From assembly GCA_002964805.2 (NCBI GenBank), contig PUDQ02000020.1, positions 682,001 to 746,000 of the forward strand: DNA of 64,000 nucleotides, read 5' to 3'. Made by a program: the position numbers and the translations under genes. The notes beneath the pieces were generated by a model. That model was not told the DNA's origin and ran no database searches. It saw nothing but the letters and a program-made list of their open reading frames with translations. Shown here in pieces: positions 10,830 through 22,494 of the stretch. Position 1 is the first letter of the stretch. Every line of letters starts with the position of its first letter. The DNA is from Trametes villosa (lineage: Eukaryota; Basidiomycota; Agaricomycetes; Polyporales; Polyporaceae).

Positions 10830-12781
10830 CTAACCTCGGCCGTAGCGACGGCCGCCTCCATAAAATTCCTCCTCAGAACGGTCGCGCATCTCGTCGGAAT
10901 CATACTCCTCCTCCTCCTCAGTCGTACACTCCATCTCCCACCCGTCCCACTCCACGGTGACCACGACCTCTTCGAGCTTCTTGACTTTCTTACCGACTGC
11001 GTACTTGCAGTTGCTCAGGCGTATTTCGTCGATGGGCATGCCACAGTTACAGCGGAAGATGGCCCAGTCGAGCAGCTCATCGAATGGCTCGAGCCGGTCC
11101 GTCGGGAGGGTGAAGCGGAACCTGTTGAGGTCGAGGACGCGTAAGTGCGGGAGCGCGACGTAGACCCCGCCGTTCTGCGCGCGGCGCAAGGTCGTGAGCG
11201 CGGGGAAGAAGTCGGTGGAAGGATCGTCGGCCATGACGAGCGTCGTCACGCTGGGCAGGTGCGGGAAGATGTTCACCCATTTCGTTTTTGAGAAATACCC
11301 CGAGACCTGGAGCACCTGGACGTGCTTGAAGACGGGCCCCGCGCCCTGCAGGACGGGCAACAGGAGGTCGCTTGTGGTGTAGGAGCCGAAGTGCACTTGC
11401 AGGAGTGGGTCGCCCGAGTGGTCAGATTGCGCTGAGCCGGAAAGGGTGAGTGGTTCGTGCCCGCTGGAGGTGAGCCGTAGTGACAGCAAAGGGGGGTTCG
11501 TAGACATGTGCGTTGCGATGGTCTGCATGAGCGCTCTGCTGATACCGGTACCGGCTGCGCTGCGCACTGTCACGTTGACAGACGTCGTCGAGGGCGAGGT
11601 GAGGTGACCAAGTAGGTAGGCGAGGAGCGGTGCTTCCCCGGCGAGGCGAATGCTCTTGGTCGAAGGAAGGGAGATGGTCCGCGACGCGAGGGGGTGCTGC
11701 ACGGGGTCGAATCCTTGCCTGGGGATGGCATCCTCAATCTCCAAAATTTCCAGACGAGGGGCGACCGTTTTGAGCACGTGGAGTAGCTCGTCGAATGTGC
11801 CGACGTCGGGGAAAGGCGGAGCATAGTGATCTCTAGTGGTGTCCTTCCCGGAGACTATCAGTGTGGTCAGCGTTGGGGAGGAGAGGATGTGGTCGTCCCA
11901 GCGGAATGGTAGTCCCCGCAGCTCCAGATGGCGGAGCTGGGGAGGCACGCCCGAGGCGAAAACCGGAATGGCAACAGCTTGGCGCGCCATGAAGCGGGAG
12001 TATCCAGACGGGATTACCAGTTCCAACTTCTGCAGAGCATCGAAACGCGGGGTGGTTTTTGAACAGAACGACTGTAGAATGGGGATAGGGCCGCTGATGC
12101 GGAGTTCCTCGACACGGCGAGAGTGCTGTAGCAGCACGTTCAGAGCCACGGCACGATCCTCGCGGACCGAGTGCTCAATGTCGGCGGTGATGTGAAGGGG
12201 GACGCTCTTGGAACGCGTCACAAGCTGGGCGAAAGTCTTGCTTTTCGTCAACCGGAGATAGCTCCAGAAGCGAGGCGTACTGAACGCGACGGCGCGAAAG
12301 CGGCGGCATACGTGGGCCATCCTCATCCAGTGGAGGCGGCCGTAGGGGTAGCGGGAGGTGTTCCCAGTGGAGTAGTAGTCGTCCTTCGCCACACGGACCA
12401 GAATGTCCGACAGGATCTCGGGCGGTAAGGTGCCTATCGGGGTGAGTGTGTTGAGACGTGATTTGAGATCGACGATTGTGCGCGCATAGATCTCAATGTC
12501 ACTCTGGATGCTCTGACGAGCATTTAGGCGTATGTGGTTAGATTCATGGTAGTTCCTATAAATACTTGAGCGTGGGCCCGGCAGTATACACACTGAAGTG
12601 AAGAGACTGACTGCTCTGACGTGGAGGTCGTTGCAACGGATTCGGAGCTCAGAAGCGCCAGAGGGAGAGCCTGCAGGCCCAGATGCGGAGAAGAGCTACG
12701 GACGGTACGGTTAACCCACGTCTCCCAACGTAGCTGATACAACGCATACCTGCTGCGATCCTCCGACTCGGAGTCCGACAT
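10830..12781 (-). CDS. F-box protein, copy 2 (Agaricomycete type)
   Basis: Two exons, 12781-12750 (MSDSESEDRS) and 12555-10830, join in phase to about 585 residues; AG at the donor plus G at the acceptor makes an Arg codon. The F-box-like core is TPIGTLPPEILSDILVRVA, then HVCRRFRAVAFSTPRFWS. The body and C-terminal acidic tail track copy 1 closely, with small indels (for example STGNTSRYPYG against SSYPYS). The first exons of the two copies are unrelated in sequence although the intron sits at the same place. Both frames remain open over more than 570 codons, suggesting both are still under selection. Predicted SCF adaptor; substrate unknown. Confidence 0.85.
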
Positions 12782-12942
12782 GGCTCGACAAGGCGCGACA
12801 GGCGCCCGAACCGAATGTGGGTTGTGTGCGCTTGTGGTTGCGCGGCAGGCGCCGGGTGGCTGATGCGGGGAGGGGGCTGGGGCAGAATCACAAGCCTTGC
12901 CGTCTGCCATTGCGGGGTATGGGCACGTCCACCGCGTCCCAG

Positions 12943-14422
12943 ATGGCTCTCTTCTCCGCCTCAGAGTCCGTCTACCTCTCCTCCTTCCTCTCCTCCGTCG
13001 ACCTCGACTCCTCCGTCAACCACGATGGCTCCGTCGACCCCACCCTCGCAGACCAGATCCCCCACATCCAGGGCTCCGAGGCCCTCGCCAAGGCCACCAA
13101 GGACCTCATGTCGCTAGACGTCCCCCCATCTGCCGCACGCGGCCAGCTGCACGCCCACGCCGCCGCGGGCTCGCCCCCGAGCTACTGGCCGAGCTTCCCA
13201 TCAGGCGAGCAGCCCGCCGCGTCGTCCGCGGGGCCGCAGGGCCACCCGTTCGCCCAGGACGGCCGCTCGTCCTCCCCGGCCCACTTCCTGCACCGGGGAC
13301 ATTCCGGAAGCATCACGTCCCCGGATCCGCTCCGATCCGGCGCGCAGGGCGAGCGGATGAACTCCTCCATCTTCACCTCGCATCTGGGGCAGCAGCAGCA
13401 ACATGTGCAGATCGCCCCTCTCCGCGGGTTCGACGGCTCGTCGTCCTCGTCGGGGTACAATCTACCGCCTATATCCACGTCGGGCTTCCCGAATGGTTTG
13501 ACCTCGCATGACGGGCAACGGCCGTCTGCAGGCCCTTCTGCAGTATCTGCACCGTCGGTGCTGACTTCGTCGACAAAGCGGCCCCTCCCCGCATCTTCCG
13601 AGCCAGCAACCGACCCGAGCTCATCCAAACGAGCACGTCCCTCTCCTTCGTCCACCTCCTTCCCATCCGCCCCAGGAGGTGACTCAGTGTCCACGGCCGG
13701 ATCTTCCTCCAGCACGCGACCCCGCCACAACTCCTCCGCAACTCAACGCAGGGGCACCCCCGCCAGCGAGCGCAAGCCGCGCGACGTCGGTGGCGACAAA
13801 GACAATGTGCGCGAGAAGGACGAGAAGGACAGCAAGGCGAACGCGGCGAGCAAGGGCGCGCTGCTGTCCCCCTCGCAGAAGCGCGCGAACCACATCCAGT
13901 CCGAGCAGAAGCGGCGCGCGAACATCCGGCGCGGGTACGAGGCGCTGTGCGAGGTCGTGCCCGCGCTGCGCGAGGCGATCCGCGCGGAGGAGGAGCGCGA
14001 GCGCGCGGAGGCAGACGACGACGCGAAGGGCAAGGGCCGCGCGAGTGCGGGGGGCGCAGAAAGGGGAAAGAAGAAGCGGAAGAGCGAGAGCGAGAAGGCG
14101 GATGGGAGGGCGGGGCCGCGTAGCGAGAATGTCGTGCTGTCGAAGAGTGCGTTATTCTTGAGAGCCGGTCGGGTGTGGCGATGACTGATATGCTTTTGGC
14201 TCATTAGCGATCGACTATATTACCGATCTGCTCGCGGACCGCGACGCGCTCACGCAGCGCCTGCAGATTGCGCGGGGCATCCTCCCGCTTGGGCACCCCG
14301 CTGCACACGTCGACCCTCGACATACCGACGCACAGGGCACGGCGCTCTGGGATCGCGAGTGGGACGGTGGGATGAACCTCGACATAGGCCCGGGTGACGA
14401 CGGCAGCGAAGACGAGGGATAG
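12943..14422 (+). CDS. bHLH transcription factor, Max-like X (Mlx) type
   Basis: Two exons, 12943-14146 and 14208-14422, give about 472 residues; an in-frame ATG at 12919 is an alternative start. MALFSASESVYLSSFLSSVD was preferred as the beginning of the conserved-looking N-terminus. A long Ser/Pro/Gly-rich disordered region follows, with a QQQQ run, then the basic region and helix 1 HIQSEQKRRANIRRGYEAL. His, Glu and Arg sit at the E-box-reading positions (HxxxExxxR), predicting CACGTG binding. Helix 2 NVVLSKTIDYITDLLADRD is completed across the intron, and a short zipper-like stretch follows. The loop is unusually long, about 60 residues, Lys/Glu/Ala-rich, between PALREAI and ENVVLSK. It is a nuclear dimeric regulator; its targets cannot be read from this window. 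Confidence 0.88.
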
Positions 14423-14749
14423 CTCGTGCGAGAGGGTGCGAATAGCGTGAGTGTACGATATGTGAACAATCGTTCGGGGTGGGAGACGGGAGGGGACGGT
14501 GCTGCCATAATAGTGGGAAGCGGACAGCGGCGATGCTGTTGTGATACGATACCACGCTGGACGATGCGCACGCGCATACTGCTCGATGCTGATGCTGAGG
14601 AACATTACTACAATACAGCGTATACCCTGGTATAACATCACAGTACAAATACAAGCCTCCCGCTGCCCTTCATGAGGCTTCAGGTATGCGGACGAGCCGA
14701 GCAGGACGCAGTGCGCGCAGACGGAAACCAATCAAGCATTTGACATTGT
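14423..14749. other. Convergent 3' intergenic
   Basis: About 330 bases between the converging bHLH and RFC5 stops. No gene seen; it should hold both 3' UTRs. Confidence 0.6.
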
Positions 14750-16317
14750 CTAGTCGTCGAAGCCGTCCATGTCGATGTCGTAGAAGAAATGCTGTCCCAC
14801 CCAAGGTCAGCCACGGACACCACATACACGCGCCGCAGCTCGGGGGACGAACCTTGTACAAGCTCATGACCTTGACGACCCACGCCTCGAGGTGGAAGAT
14901 CTTCTTGTTCCCGACGCGCATCCGCGCCTCGTACACCGCCGCCCAGTGCATGATGTCCGCCTTGAGCGCCTCGTCGACCTGCTCGACCACGCGCTCCGCG
15001 ATCGTCTTCAGCACGACCGTCGGCGGGATGCAGTGGCTGAGGAGCTCGTAGAGCTTCGCGCGGACCTCCATCACGCGCGCGGGCGTCTGCTCCTGCACGA
15101 TCATGTCCGCGACCTTGTGGCAGTATGTCTCCCAGTCGGGTTTCGCGATGTTGAGGGCGCTCGCGCTCAGGTCCGGACTACGAGCGCCATTTAGCATGTG
15201 CAGTGTCGACCCCCCGTACGCGGAGGGGGAAAAGAGGAGCAATCGGAACGCACTTTTGCATCTTGAGCGCCTCGAGAACGAGGATGGCTTTCCGGAGGTT
15301 CCCGCCTGCGTCCTCGGCGATGAGGGAGACGGTGTCCTCGGGAATTGCGAAGCCTTCGCGCTTCGCGACGAAGTCGAGCACATTCTGCGTCTATTCGCCG
15401 TGTGCGTGATGTCAGACTCGTCCCGACAGAGCTTCAAGATGACGATGTGGAGGGATGCGCACCTCGGCAGTACTAGGCGCGGCGACACGCATAAGGAGGC
15501 AACGGGAGCGGATGGGCGCGATGAGCTTGGAGGTGCTGTTCGCGCAGAGGATGAGGCGCATGTTGGACATGTACTTCTCCATCGTACGGCGGAGCGCGGC
15601 TTGTGCGTCGCGGGTGAGCGCGTCGGCTTCATGGATGACGACGACTGTGTATTATGGCGTGAAGTGTTGGTGTGGTATCTTGATGGGAGTAATGGCAGGG
15701 CGCACCTTTGAACTTCTGCTTCGCATTGAGGTCAACCTGCTGTGTTTGCGCAATCCCCTTCAGAATGTCCTGGATGACCAGCCTGTCATAGTTTCCCACT
15801 TCACTGTGCGCGGAGATCATAATAGTCAGTTGTCGGTCGCCGACATGTCAACGGTATGGCGTGCCTTGGGGTGAACTCAATGTGGTAGTTGCTCTGGACA
15901 ATGTTCACGTCAAGCCTCCGTTTCGTTGGTGTAGTGAAGACATGTTGGTCAATTTTGATCTGTCGTATTCACAATTGAGCAGGTGCGTCAGTAATATATG
16001 CCGTTGACGTACCTTCTCTGCCCCCTTCCCAAAAAGCTCAAGCAGCGTCCCCGCTATCCGGGTCTTCTTCCCTGCGCCAGACGGGCCGTAGAAGAGCATG
16101 TGGGGGAAGTCACCAGACGCGGCCTAGATCAGACGTTCTAAGCAGTGCTTCCTGGACGTATACACGGATAGACTGACGAGGGCTTTGAGCCGAGCGGTGA
16201 GGCCTTCGTGGTAGTGGAGGTCGTCCAGCGAGCGTGGCCGATGCTGTTCTCTACATCAGAGGCGTTCTTGGGAGACGGGCTCATACGAGGCCGTACCTTG
16301 TCCACCCAGAGCGACAT
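14750..16317 (-). CDS. RFC5: Replication factor C subunit 5 (human RFC3 equivalent)
   Basis: AAA+ clamp-loader small subunit that helps load PCNA at primer ends. About nine exons on the minus strand start with MSLWVDK at 16317. [15 protein letters not shown] follows, then the Walker A variant [11 protein letters not shown], which is specific to this subunit (around 16080). Further along are SNYHIEFTP and [14 protein letters not shown], the Walker B region [11 protein letters not shown], and the [19 protein letters not shown] segment with the SRC motif. The RFC collar domain ends in [13 protein letters not shown], stop at 14750-14752. Exon joins follow GT-AG signals that keep the human RFC3-like order. 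It faces the first PP2C-like gene across about 430 bp. Confidence 0.92.
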
Positions 16318-16749
16318 TGTAGTATAGGCGTAAGGGGTTCAGCAAGCCGAGAAAGATGGGAAAATCGAAGCGGGGCAGGCGGAGTATTTGGAGAGGACAA
16401 GCCACCGGGACGCGCGCTTTCGATCTTCTGACGCGTTACGTCACGCGCTATCACGCCGTGATCATACGCGTTCCCGGCGCTCGTCGAGCCGAATCGGAGT
16501 AGTACTTCCTGCGAGGTCCTGCGTTCTTTCCTGCTGGTATGTATGATCCCCATCAGCTCACTCGGACTCTGCCGTGTCTCCAACAGCGCTTGGCAACTGA
16601 CTACGAACAACGACCGCGCGCCCTCCAGACCTCCCCGAAATCCACACCCTACTTGCATGTGAACTCTTGACATACGAACCCCGCCCCTCTGCTAGCATAA
16701 CCCCTTCGGCCCTCTGTCTCTTCGTGAAGTACCCCCGGGTATCGTCGTG
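16318..16749. other. Divergent promoter region RFC5 / PP2C-like copy A
   Basis: About 430 bases separate two divergent start codons. No gene seen. The right half is pyrimidine-rich on the + strand, as expected for a 5' UTR. Confidence 0.55.
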
Positions 16750-18160
16750 ATGGCTAGTTCCAGGTTAGACGCTGCTCGACAAAACCTCATTGAGGCCTTT
16801 CGAACCAGCGAGTGGAGGTCCCCAACGGTGCACTCCGTCACGTTCCAGCCTTTGGAACCCAACGCCAATGCAGACCGGATAGCGGTGAAACGCTATAACA
16901 TTCTCGGCCAGCGTTGGGTTGTGCTGGCCCTCTGCGATGGTAAGCGAGTCGTGCCGAGCGACAGCATACGGTCGTTGACAGCAATCCGATCACAGGTCAT
17001 GGCGGGACGCGGACGTCGGATTACACTTCGGAGCTGCTTCCGCCACGCCTCTATGGTGCTCTCGAGCATGTCATCAAGAGGCAACTCGGAGGGCGCGTGG
17101 ACCGCACCAACTATCAGAGGGCGGGTCCTCTAATCGTTACCATGCTGAAGGATGAGATATTCAGGTTTGACCGGAGGATAGGAAGGGCGGTCGAGACCAT
17201 CTGCCCCGAGCCTCACAAACTCAGCAAGGAGGCGTCGCTACGTCTCATCGACCACCACACCGAGGTAATTGAGCGGGCGTTTCAGGGCACGACACTATCT
17301 ATGGCTATCGTTAACCTGGAACACCATCTCATGTGGGCTGCCGGAGTCGGAGACTCGACAATCGGTAAGCAGTCACACGCACGATCACAGAGGAAGAATG
17401 CTCACGGACGCACAGCCTTATCTACGACTGACCGCAACGGTGTGCGGCGGGTAGAGCGGCTCTGCGAGCTACATAACTTCAAGAATCCGAAGGAGTATTA
17501 CAATACGGTTATGTCTCACACGTCCTTCGAGAAAGACATAGTCGACAGTGACAACCGCCTTCTGGGCTGGCTTGAGCCGTCTCGCGGTGAGTAGTTCAGT
17601 ACTTCCAGCCCTCTGAAAGGTACTCATTTCATGTATCATCCATAGCTATCGGAGACTTTCCCTTGAAGATGAACCCGCTATACCTGCGCCACATCTTCCA
17701 GTACATCACCTACAAGGGCTCGCCATCGTCGTGTCTCCTCGGCCGCGTTATTACCCCACCCTACGTCACCGCCGAGCCGTCCGTCCGCTTCATCGACCTC
17801 GAGCCCGTGTGGCGTCAAGATCCCACCCTTCTCCTCTTCTCGGACGGGATTGACCTCATCGTCGACGGCTATTTCGTGTTCACTCCTGAGGTCCACAGTG
17901 GGATCAGCGCGCTAGACGTTGTTCCTGCGCTGCTTTCCGACGTTGTGGAGCCCCATGCAGAAGCAGCTCTTGGCCACGGCATCGAGCCTGGATCGAGCCG
18001 TGCTACGAGTAACATGGCCATTGACGTTCTCGGGAACTTGCTCGGCGGCACCAATGCAGCGAGGTTGGAGATGGTGACGGATCGCCACCGCCTGAGCGCG
18101 CCGGACCCCATCTTCTACATCGATGACACCACCCTTGTCGTTGCTCGTCTAGCAACCTAA
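16750..18160 (+). CDS. PP2C-like protein phosphatase, copy A
   Basis: Four exons (16750-16939, 16996-17364, 17416-17586, 17646-18160) give 414 residues. PPM-family landmarks in order: NADR, DGHGG (split by intron 1 as DG|H), FQGTT, AAGVGDSTI (ending at intron 2), RAIGDFPLK (cut by intron 3), TPPYVTAEPSVRF, LLFSDGIDLIVD and IDDTTLVVARL. The Asp residues expected to hold the two catalytic metals are present, so it should be an active Mn/Mg-dependent Ser/Thr phosphatase. No signal peptide or TM segment is seen. Its exon lengths equal those of copies F and G exactly. It belongs to the same sub-group as F, G and the relic at 34.2 kb. The physiological target is unknown. Confidence 0.85.
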
Positions 18161-18542
18161 CTTTGTGCTCTCTGTTTCATCTTGCAATGTTGTCAATCGT
18201 GTTGTCGTAATGCTATCTCGGTCGTCCCGAATCACCGAGGAGAACAGCTGATAACAGGTTGCTCTACTCAGAAGGGATCGACAAGTCTCATGGAACTTCC
18301 TACATACGAGTGCGTTGCCAGAGCTGAATCCTAGAAATACCGCTTAGATCATGCATTCTCTCGATTTGCCGTCCGATTTTGATACGTACTCGAGCGAAAA
18401 GCGAGGTTTGAGGATATGTTGTGATCAGCGTGCGCGTTGTATGGCAAGCGCCGAATGTGTAGCGCTTGTCGCGAACTTCAGGAGAGACTCAGCGCTACTG
18501 GTAGTGGGTCTGACGCAAACCTGTCATAGTTCCGATGCGAAC
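18161..18542. other. Spacer between PP2C-like copies A and B
   Basis: About 380 bases, no gene or clear element seen. Confidence 0.5.
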
Positions 18543-19996
18543 ATGAACACCTCTCTTGAAGAAGCTCGCAGCATTTTTCCCGCTTGTGCGTTGGGACTCG
18601 CGATGATTCCATGCCGGTGAACATTTCCACCGCCACTTTCCAACCTCTTGCTATACGCACAAACCAAGACCGTCTAACGGCTCGTGCTTGGGATATTGTG
18701 GGGCAGAAATGGGCCCTGCTTGTCATATGCGATGGTTCGTCCCTTCGTAATGTCAGCTAAGCATAATACTAAGGAGGACGCTACATTCTCAGGTCACTCG
18801 GGCTCTCATATCACCGCGGAGCACACGGTGTCCTCGCTGCCTACGCGACTGTGCACGTCTCTACGCCACGTCCTTGAGAACCGGTCGATCGGCGACACAG
18901 ACGATGGCCTCTCGGCCGACGTAGCAGACTTGATATCCTCCACCCTGAGCCAAGTGGTTGAGCGGTTCGACCAAGAGCTCGGAGACGCAGTCAGAGAAAT
19001 CTGTCCCGCGCCGGAGCAGCTCACCGAAGAAGAGAGCAAAGCGTTGGTGCGAGGCCATATGGACATCATACAGCGAGCCTACCGTGGGTGCACGCTCGGC
19101 GCGGCACTCATCAACGTCACGAAGCGTTGCATGTGGTCGCTCAATGTGGGGGATACCACGATCGGTGAGGACGATAGTGGCGCTCGCACATAGCGCCAGA
19201 TAGGTGTTGATCGAGATCCTTCACTGTTGACAACCATTTAGGTATCTCCACCGAAGCGGAAGACGGAAGGCGAACCTGGGAAAAGCTTTCGGACGACCAT
19301 AAGCTTCATAAACCTCAAGAATACTTCCGTGCTGCCATGTCGCATCCTCAAGAGGAGATCCAGACTTTGACAGAGGGCGATCGCGTGCTAGGGTGGCTCG
19401 ACATGACCAGATGTGAGCCTCTATGTTTGCTTTTCTCAAGGGCCGTTACTCGTATACAGTGGTTCGAATCAGCTATCGGGGACTACGCAATGAAACTCCC
19501 TCGCTCCTACATAACCCATGTCTTCAGCTTCCTCCCGGAGGACGAGCAATGCAACGTTGCGCCCGAGCGCGTCCTTACTCCGCCGTACCTCATCGCGAAG
19601 CCCTCCGTCAAATATGTTGACCTTGGGACGGTATGGGACGCCAAACCCATCGTACTGCTGTTCTCGGACGGGGTCGACATCGTCGTGGACTACTACTTCT
19701 CGGAGCTCCCTGGCATCGTTAGAGCCACGAACATTGGCCGTCTGGTTGCCCGGATTATAGGAAACGACACGGACCGCTTGGACGTGACGGAGATTCTAGG
19801 CCATCCACTCGACCCCCCCGGATGGACCAGCGATGGCAACCAAGCCGTCGAAGTGTTGGCGAACCTTTTCGGCGGCCTGGATGCGGAACGTCTCGAACAA
19901 GCAAACCGCAAAGCTCGGGTGACCACTACTGACGACAACCCTTCCTTCTACCGTAATAGACGACACCTCTTTGATCGTATGCAGGCTTTCGGAGTG
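18543..19996 (+). pseudogene. PP2C-like copy B, frameshifted at both ends
   Basis: All three family introns and their GT-AG sites are kept (exons about 18543-18734, 18793-19164, 19242-19412, 19473-19996). The middle is open: NQDR, DGHSG, LNVGDTTI, SIGDYAMKL and FSDGVDIVVD. Two breaks stand out. First, the family N-terminus reads MNTSLEEARSIF from 18543 but then falls out of frame with VNISTATFQP; a start at 18611 would bypass this at the cost of the N-terminal helix. Second, the C-terminal motif IDDTSLIVCRLSE (stop 19994-19996) lies in the +1 frame relative to the rest of exon 4. The main frame instead runs on to 20398 with an unrelated tail, losing the last metal-binding Asp. Probably a decaying pseudogene; a sequencing error cannot be excluded. 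Confidence 0.65.
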
Positions 19997-20226
19997 AAGT
20001 CCTGCTGCGTCGGGGATACTGGTATGCACATGTGCGGCGGAAGTCCCGACTTGATAAGTATTGGGCTCCTTGTAGTATCAAAATCTGTACCCACATGTTA
20101 CTGCCAGATGTACGTCGTGGATGGGGTGCGATGTTCAAGAATGAAGTTTTCGCCTTATACACCGATGAACGTCGTGCGAGCAACGACTCTTGAAAGCTTG
20201 AGGCTGGACTCTCGGAGCGCCGTAAA

Positions 20227-20292
20227 TACAGCTGTTACCGAAATTGATGCGCCGCCGACTCCGACGACGCGCGTTACACTTTTTACACTTTC
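20227..20292 (+). repeat. Left arm of a ~70-bp inverted repeat
   Basis: The stretch from ATACAGCTGTTACCGAA to TTTTACACTTTC matches the reverse complement of 20832-20900 with few mismatches. It could be arms of a small non-autonomous mobile element or a foldback; no target-site duplication was identified. Confidence 0.55.
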
Positions 20293-20831
20293 GACGCCAG
20301 CTGCCTTGAGCTGCTTGTACATCAATTTCTATGCACAAACAATACACTTAAAGCGGCATGGGGATGCGGTACGTGCGTCAGAACATGTACATGCATGAAT
20401 TGGAGCCGCTCAGGTACGTCTGAAGCGACTCAGAATTTACGCGAGCAGCCAGTTCATCCAGCGCTTACGACGAGACCGCGGGCGCTTGTAGCAATACAGA
20501 CGTAGGAAAGTCTTGTAGAGACGATGCGGGAAGACTGGCGAGCCAGTAGTTCTCCAAAACACCGTGAGCGCATAGTCATGTATGATGGCTATTGATTAGT
20601 ACCCAAAACAAGGCCATACGAAGACGGCTGCCTTCAGGATGCGGTGAAAACCCACCCAGCCTCTCCTTGTGGGCGACAACGCGCTCAAGAGTTTCTTGTG
20701 CGCCGCACGCAGCTAAAATTGTAAGACTGAGCTTGACACGGACCTAGGATAACATTTGAGAAACTAAAGCATGCTAGTTGGTGCACTCAGTAGGTTTTTG
20801 GAGCGTCCAGGAGCTCGCGCGCGCGAAATGT

Positions 20832-20900
20832 GTGAAAAGTGCAGAAAGTGTAACTTGCGCCGTCGGAGTTGGCGGCGCATTAAATTCGGCAACAGCTGTA
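20832..20900 (-). repeat. Right arm of a ~70-bp inverted repeat
   Basis: Reverse complement reads TACAGCTGTTGCCGAA ... GTTACACTTTCTGCACTTTC, matching 20227-20292. The arms are about 540 bp apart and share a GCGCCGCC(A/G)ACTCCGACG core. Confidence 0.55.
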
Positions 20901-21057
20901 CCGTAGTGTGGCGCAAGCTTGTGGCGGCCGCGCGCGGCTGAGGCGCTTATAGCACCTCCTTGTGTTCTTACCAGCGCGTTTGCGGAACGACATTCGACTC
21001 GATTCAACGGTGGCGCACATGTGCTCGAACTATTCTACCTCCGTCCTAGCCTCGACC

Positions 21058-22494
21058 ATGTTTTCATCCATGGAACATAATGCCCGGAGCAGAATCGACA
21101 GGTGTTACAGTGCTAGTAAAACGGACAACCTAAATATCCACTCGGTGACCTTTCAACCTCGTGGCTCCCGCTGCAACGAAGATCGGGTAGCGATTGAAAG
21201 CTGGGTCCTCTTTGGCCACCACTACCTCTTCCTCGCTGTCTTCGACGGTACGCTTACCGTCGGACTCGTGCCCGTTTCAATACTAATGCGCGATCGCACA
21301 GGCCACTCGGGGTCCGCTGCTGTGAATTACACATCGAAGAACCTTCCTACGGTGATCCGTAGAGGTTTTCGCGACTACCTTCATAGCATCGGGGGCCGCC
21401 TCGACCGCGGAAATATTGCCCAGTTTGAGGCGCAAGTGAGTACGGGAATCAAGTACGAGATACAGGAATTCGACAAGGGCATCGGAGCCGCGCTCCAGAA
21501 GATATGTCCCCGTCCATGGGAATTGTCGGAGGAGCAAGCCCGCCGTCTCATCGCTGAGCACGGGGACGTCGTCGAGCGGGCGTACTCCGGGACCACGGTG
21601 GCGTTCGCGCTCATCAATACGAGCGAACGATTCATGTGGGCCGCAGGCGTTGGCGATTCTAGCGTTGGTAAGAATTCCAGTCTCGATTGAGTTCAATAGT
21701 CTCGCACTGAAGCAACGGAACAAGGCATATCTATCATGGATGCCAACGGCAAGACCCAGGGACAGAGGCTCTGCGACTTGCATTCCTTCAAGCAGCCGCA
21801 AGAGTACTACCGCGCCACGATGGCGCACTCGTATGTGGAGCAGCCCCTGTTCGATTGCGACAATCGCATGCTGGGATGGGTAGCAGTCGCTCGGGGTACG
21901 CACATCTCTCTCCGAACCTATGTGCTATGACTATCTTCGGTGTGCGCTAACCTACGTCGTATGGCAGCCATCGGGGACTTCGCCCTCAAGCTGCACGGGT
22001 CCTACACCATGAATCTGTTTCGATTCCTGCCTGGTCTCGGCGATGACCCCCCGCTACAGCTTATCGCCCCCAAGATATTGACGCCACCGTATATCACGTC
22101 CGAGCCGTCTGTGCGCTTCACAGACCTCGAGCCGTTCTGGGGCACGGGTAGCAAGCTCTTCTTGTTCAGCGACGGCGTCGACAACCTGGTAGACGGGTAC
22201 TGGAACTTCACTCCCCAGAAGCACTCCGGCGTGGACCCTGTGCAGATGGTCGCTGGGCTGCTCGCCGACGAAGTTGACCCCGAGGTTGAGAGGGCGCTCG
22301 GCCACACAGTCCTCCCAAGGTGGAACCTGGAGAAGGACAACAGGGCTTTGGATGTCCTCGGCAATCTCTTGGGCGGTAGGGACGCAGCGAAGCTGGGGTT
22401 GGTTACCGACGTGGACCGTATGGACACTGGCGAGCGTTGGTCGATCCACATTGACGACACGACCCTCATCGTGTGGCCATTGTCAGATACGTAG
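21058..22494 (+). CDS. PP2C-like protein phosphatase, copy C
   Basis: Four exons (21058-21247, 21302-21667, 21725-21895, 21968-22494) give about 417 residues; an ATG at 21070 is a second possible start. Motifs in order: NEDR, DGHSG, YSGTT, AAGVGDSSV, RAIGDFALK, TPPYITSEPSVRF, LFSDGVDNLVDGYW and IDDTTLIVW. All expected metal-binding acids are present, and NEDR is closer than in the other copies to the ED motif of canonical PP2C enzymes. All splice sites are canonical. In sequence it pairs with copy D (33 kb): both have DGH(S/F)G, HSIGGRLD and a Phe at the FLAVFDG junction. It looks functional; the target is unknown. Confidence 0.83.

Larger units (their letters stand above)
19997..21057. other. 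Spacer between PP2C-like copies B and C with inverted repeat
   Basis: About 1 kb without a supported gene apart from the read-through tail of copy B (to 20398). It contains a pair of inverted roughly 70-bp repeats listed separately. Confidence 0.55.

Noticed and set aside
19462..19475. GGTTCGAATC, resembling a tRNA T-loop
   Set aside because: No matching acceptor, D or anticodon arms upstream; it is the 3' end of an intron in PP2C-like copy B.
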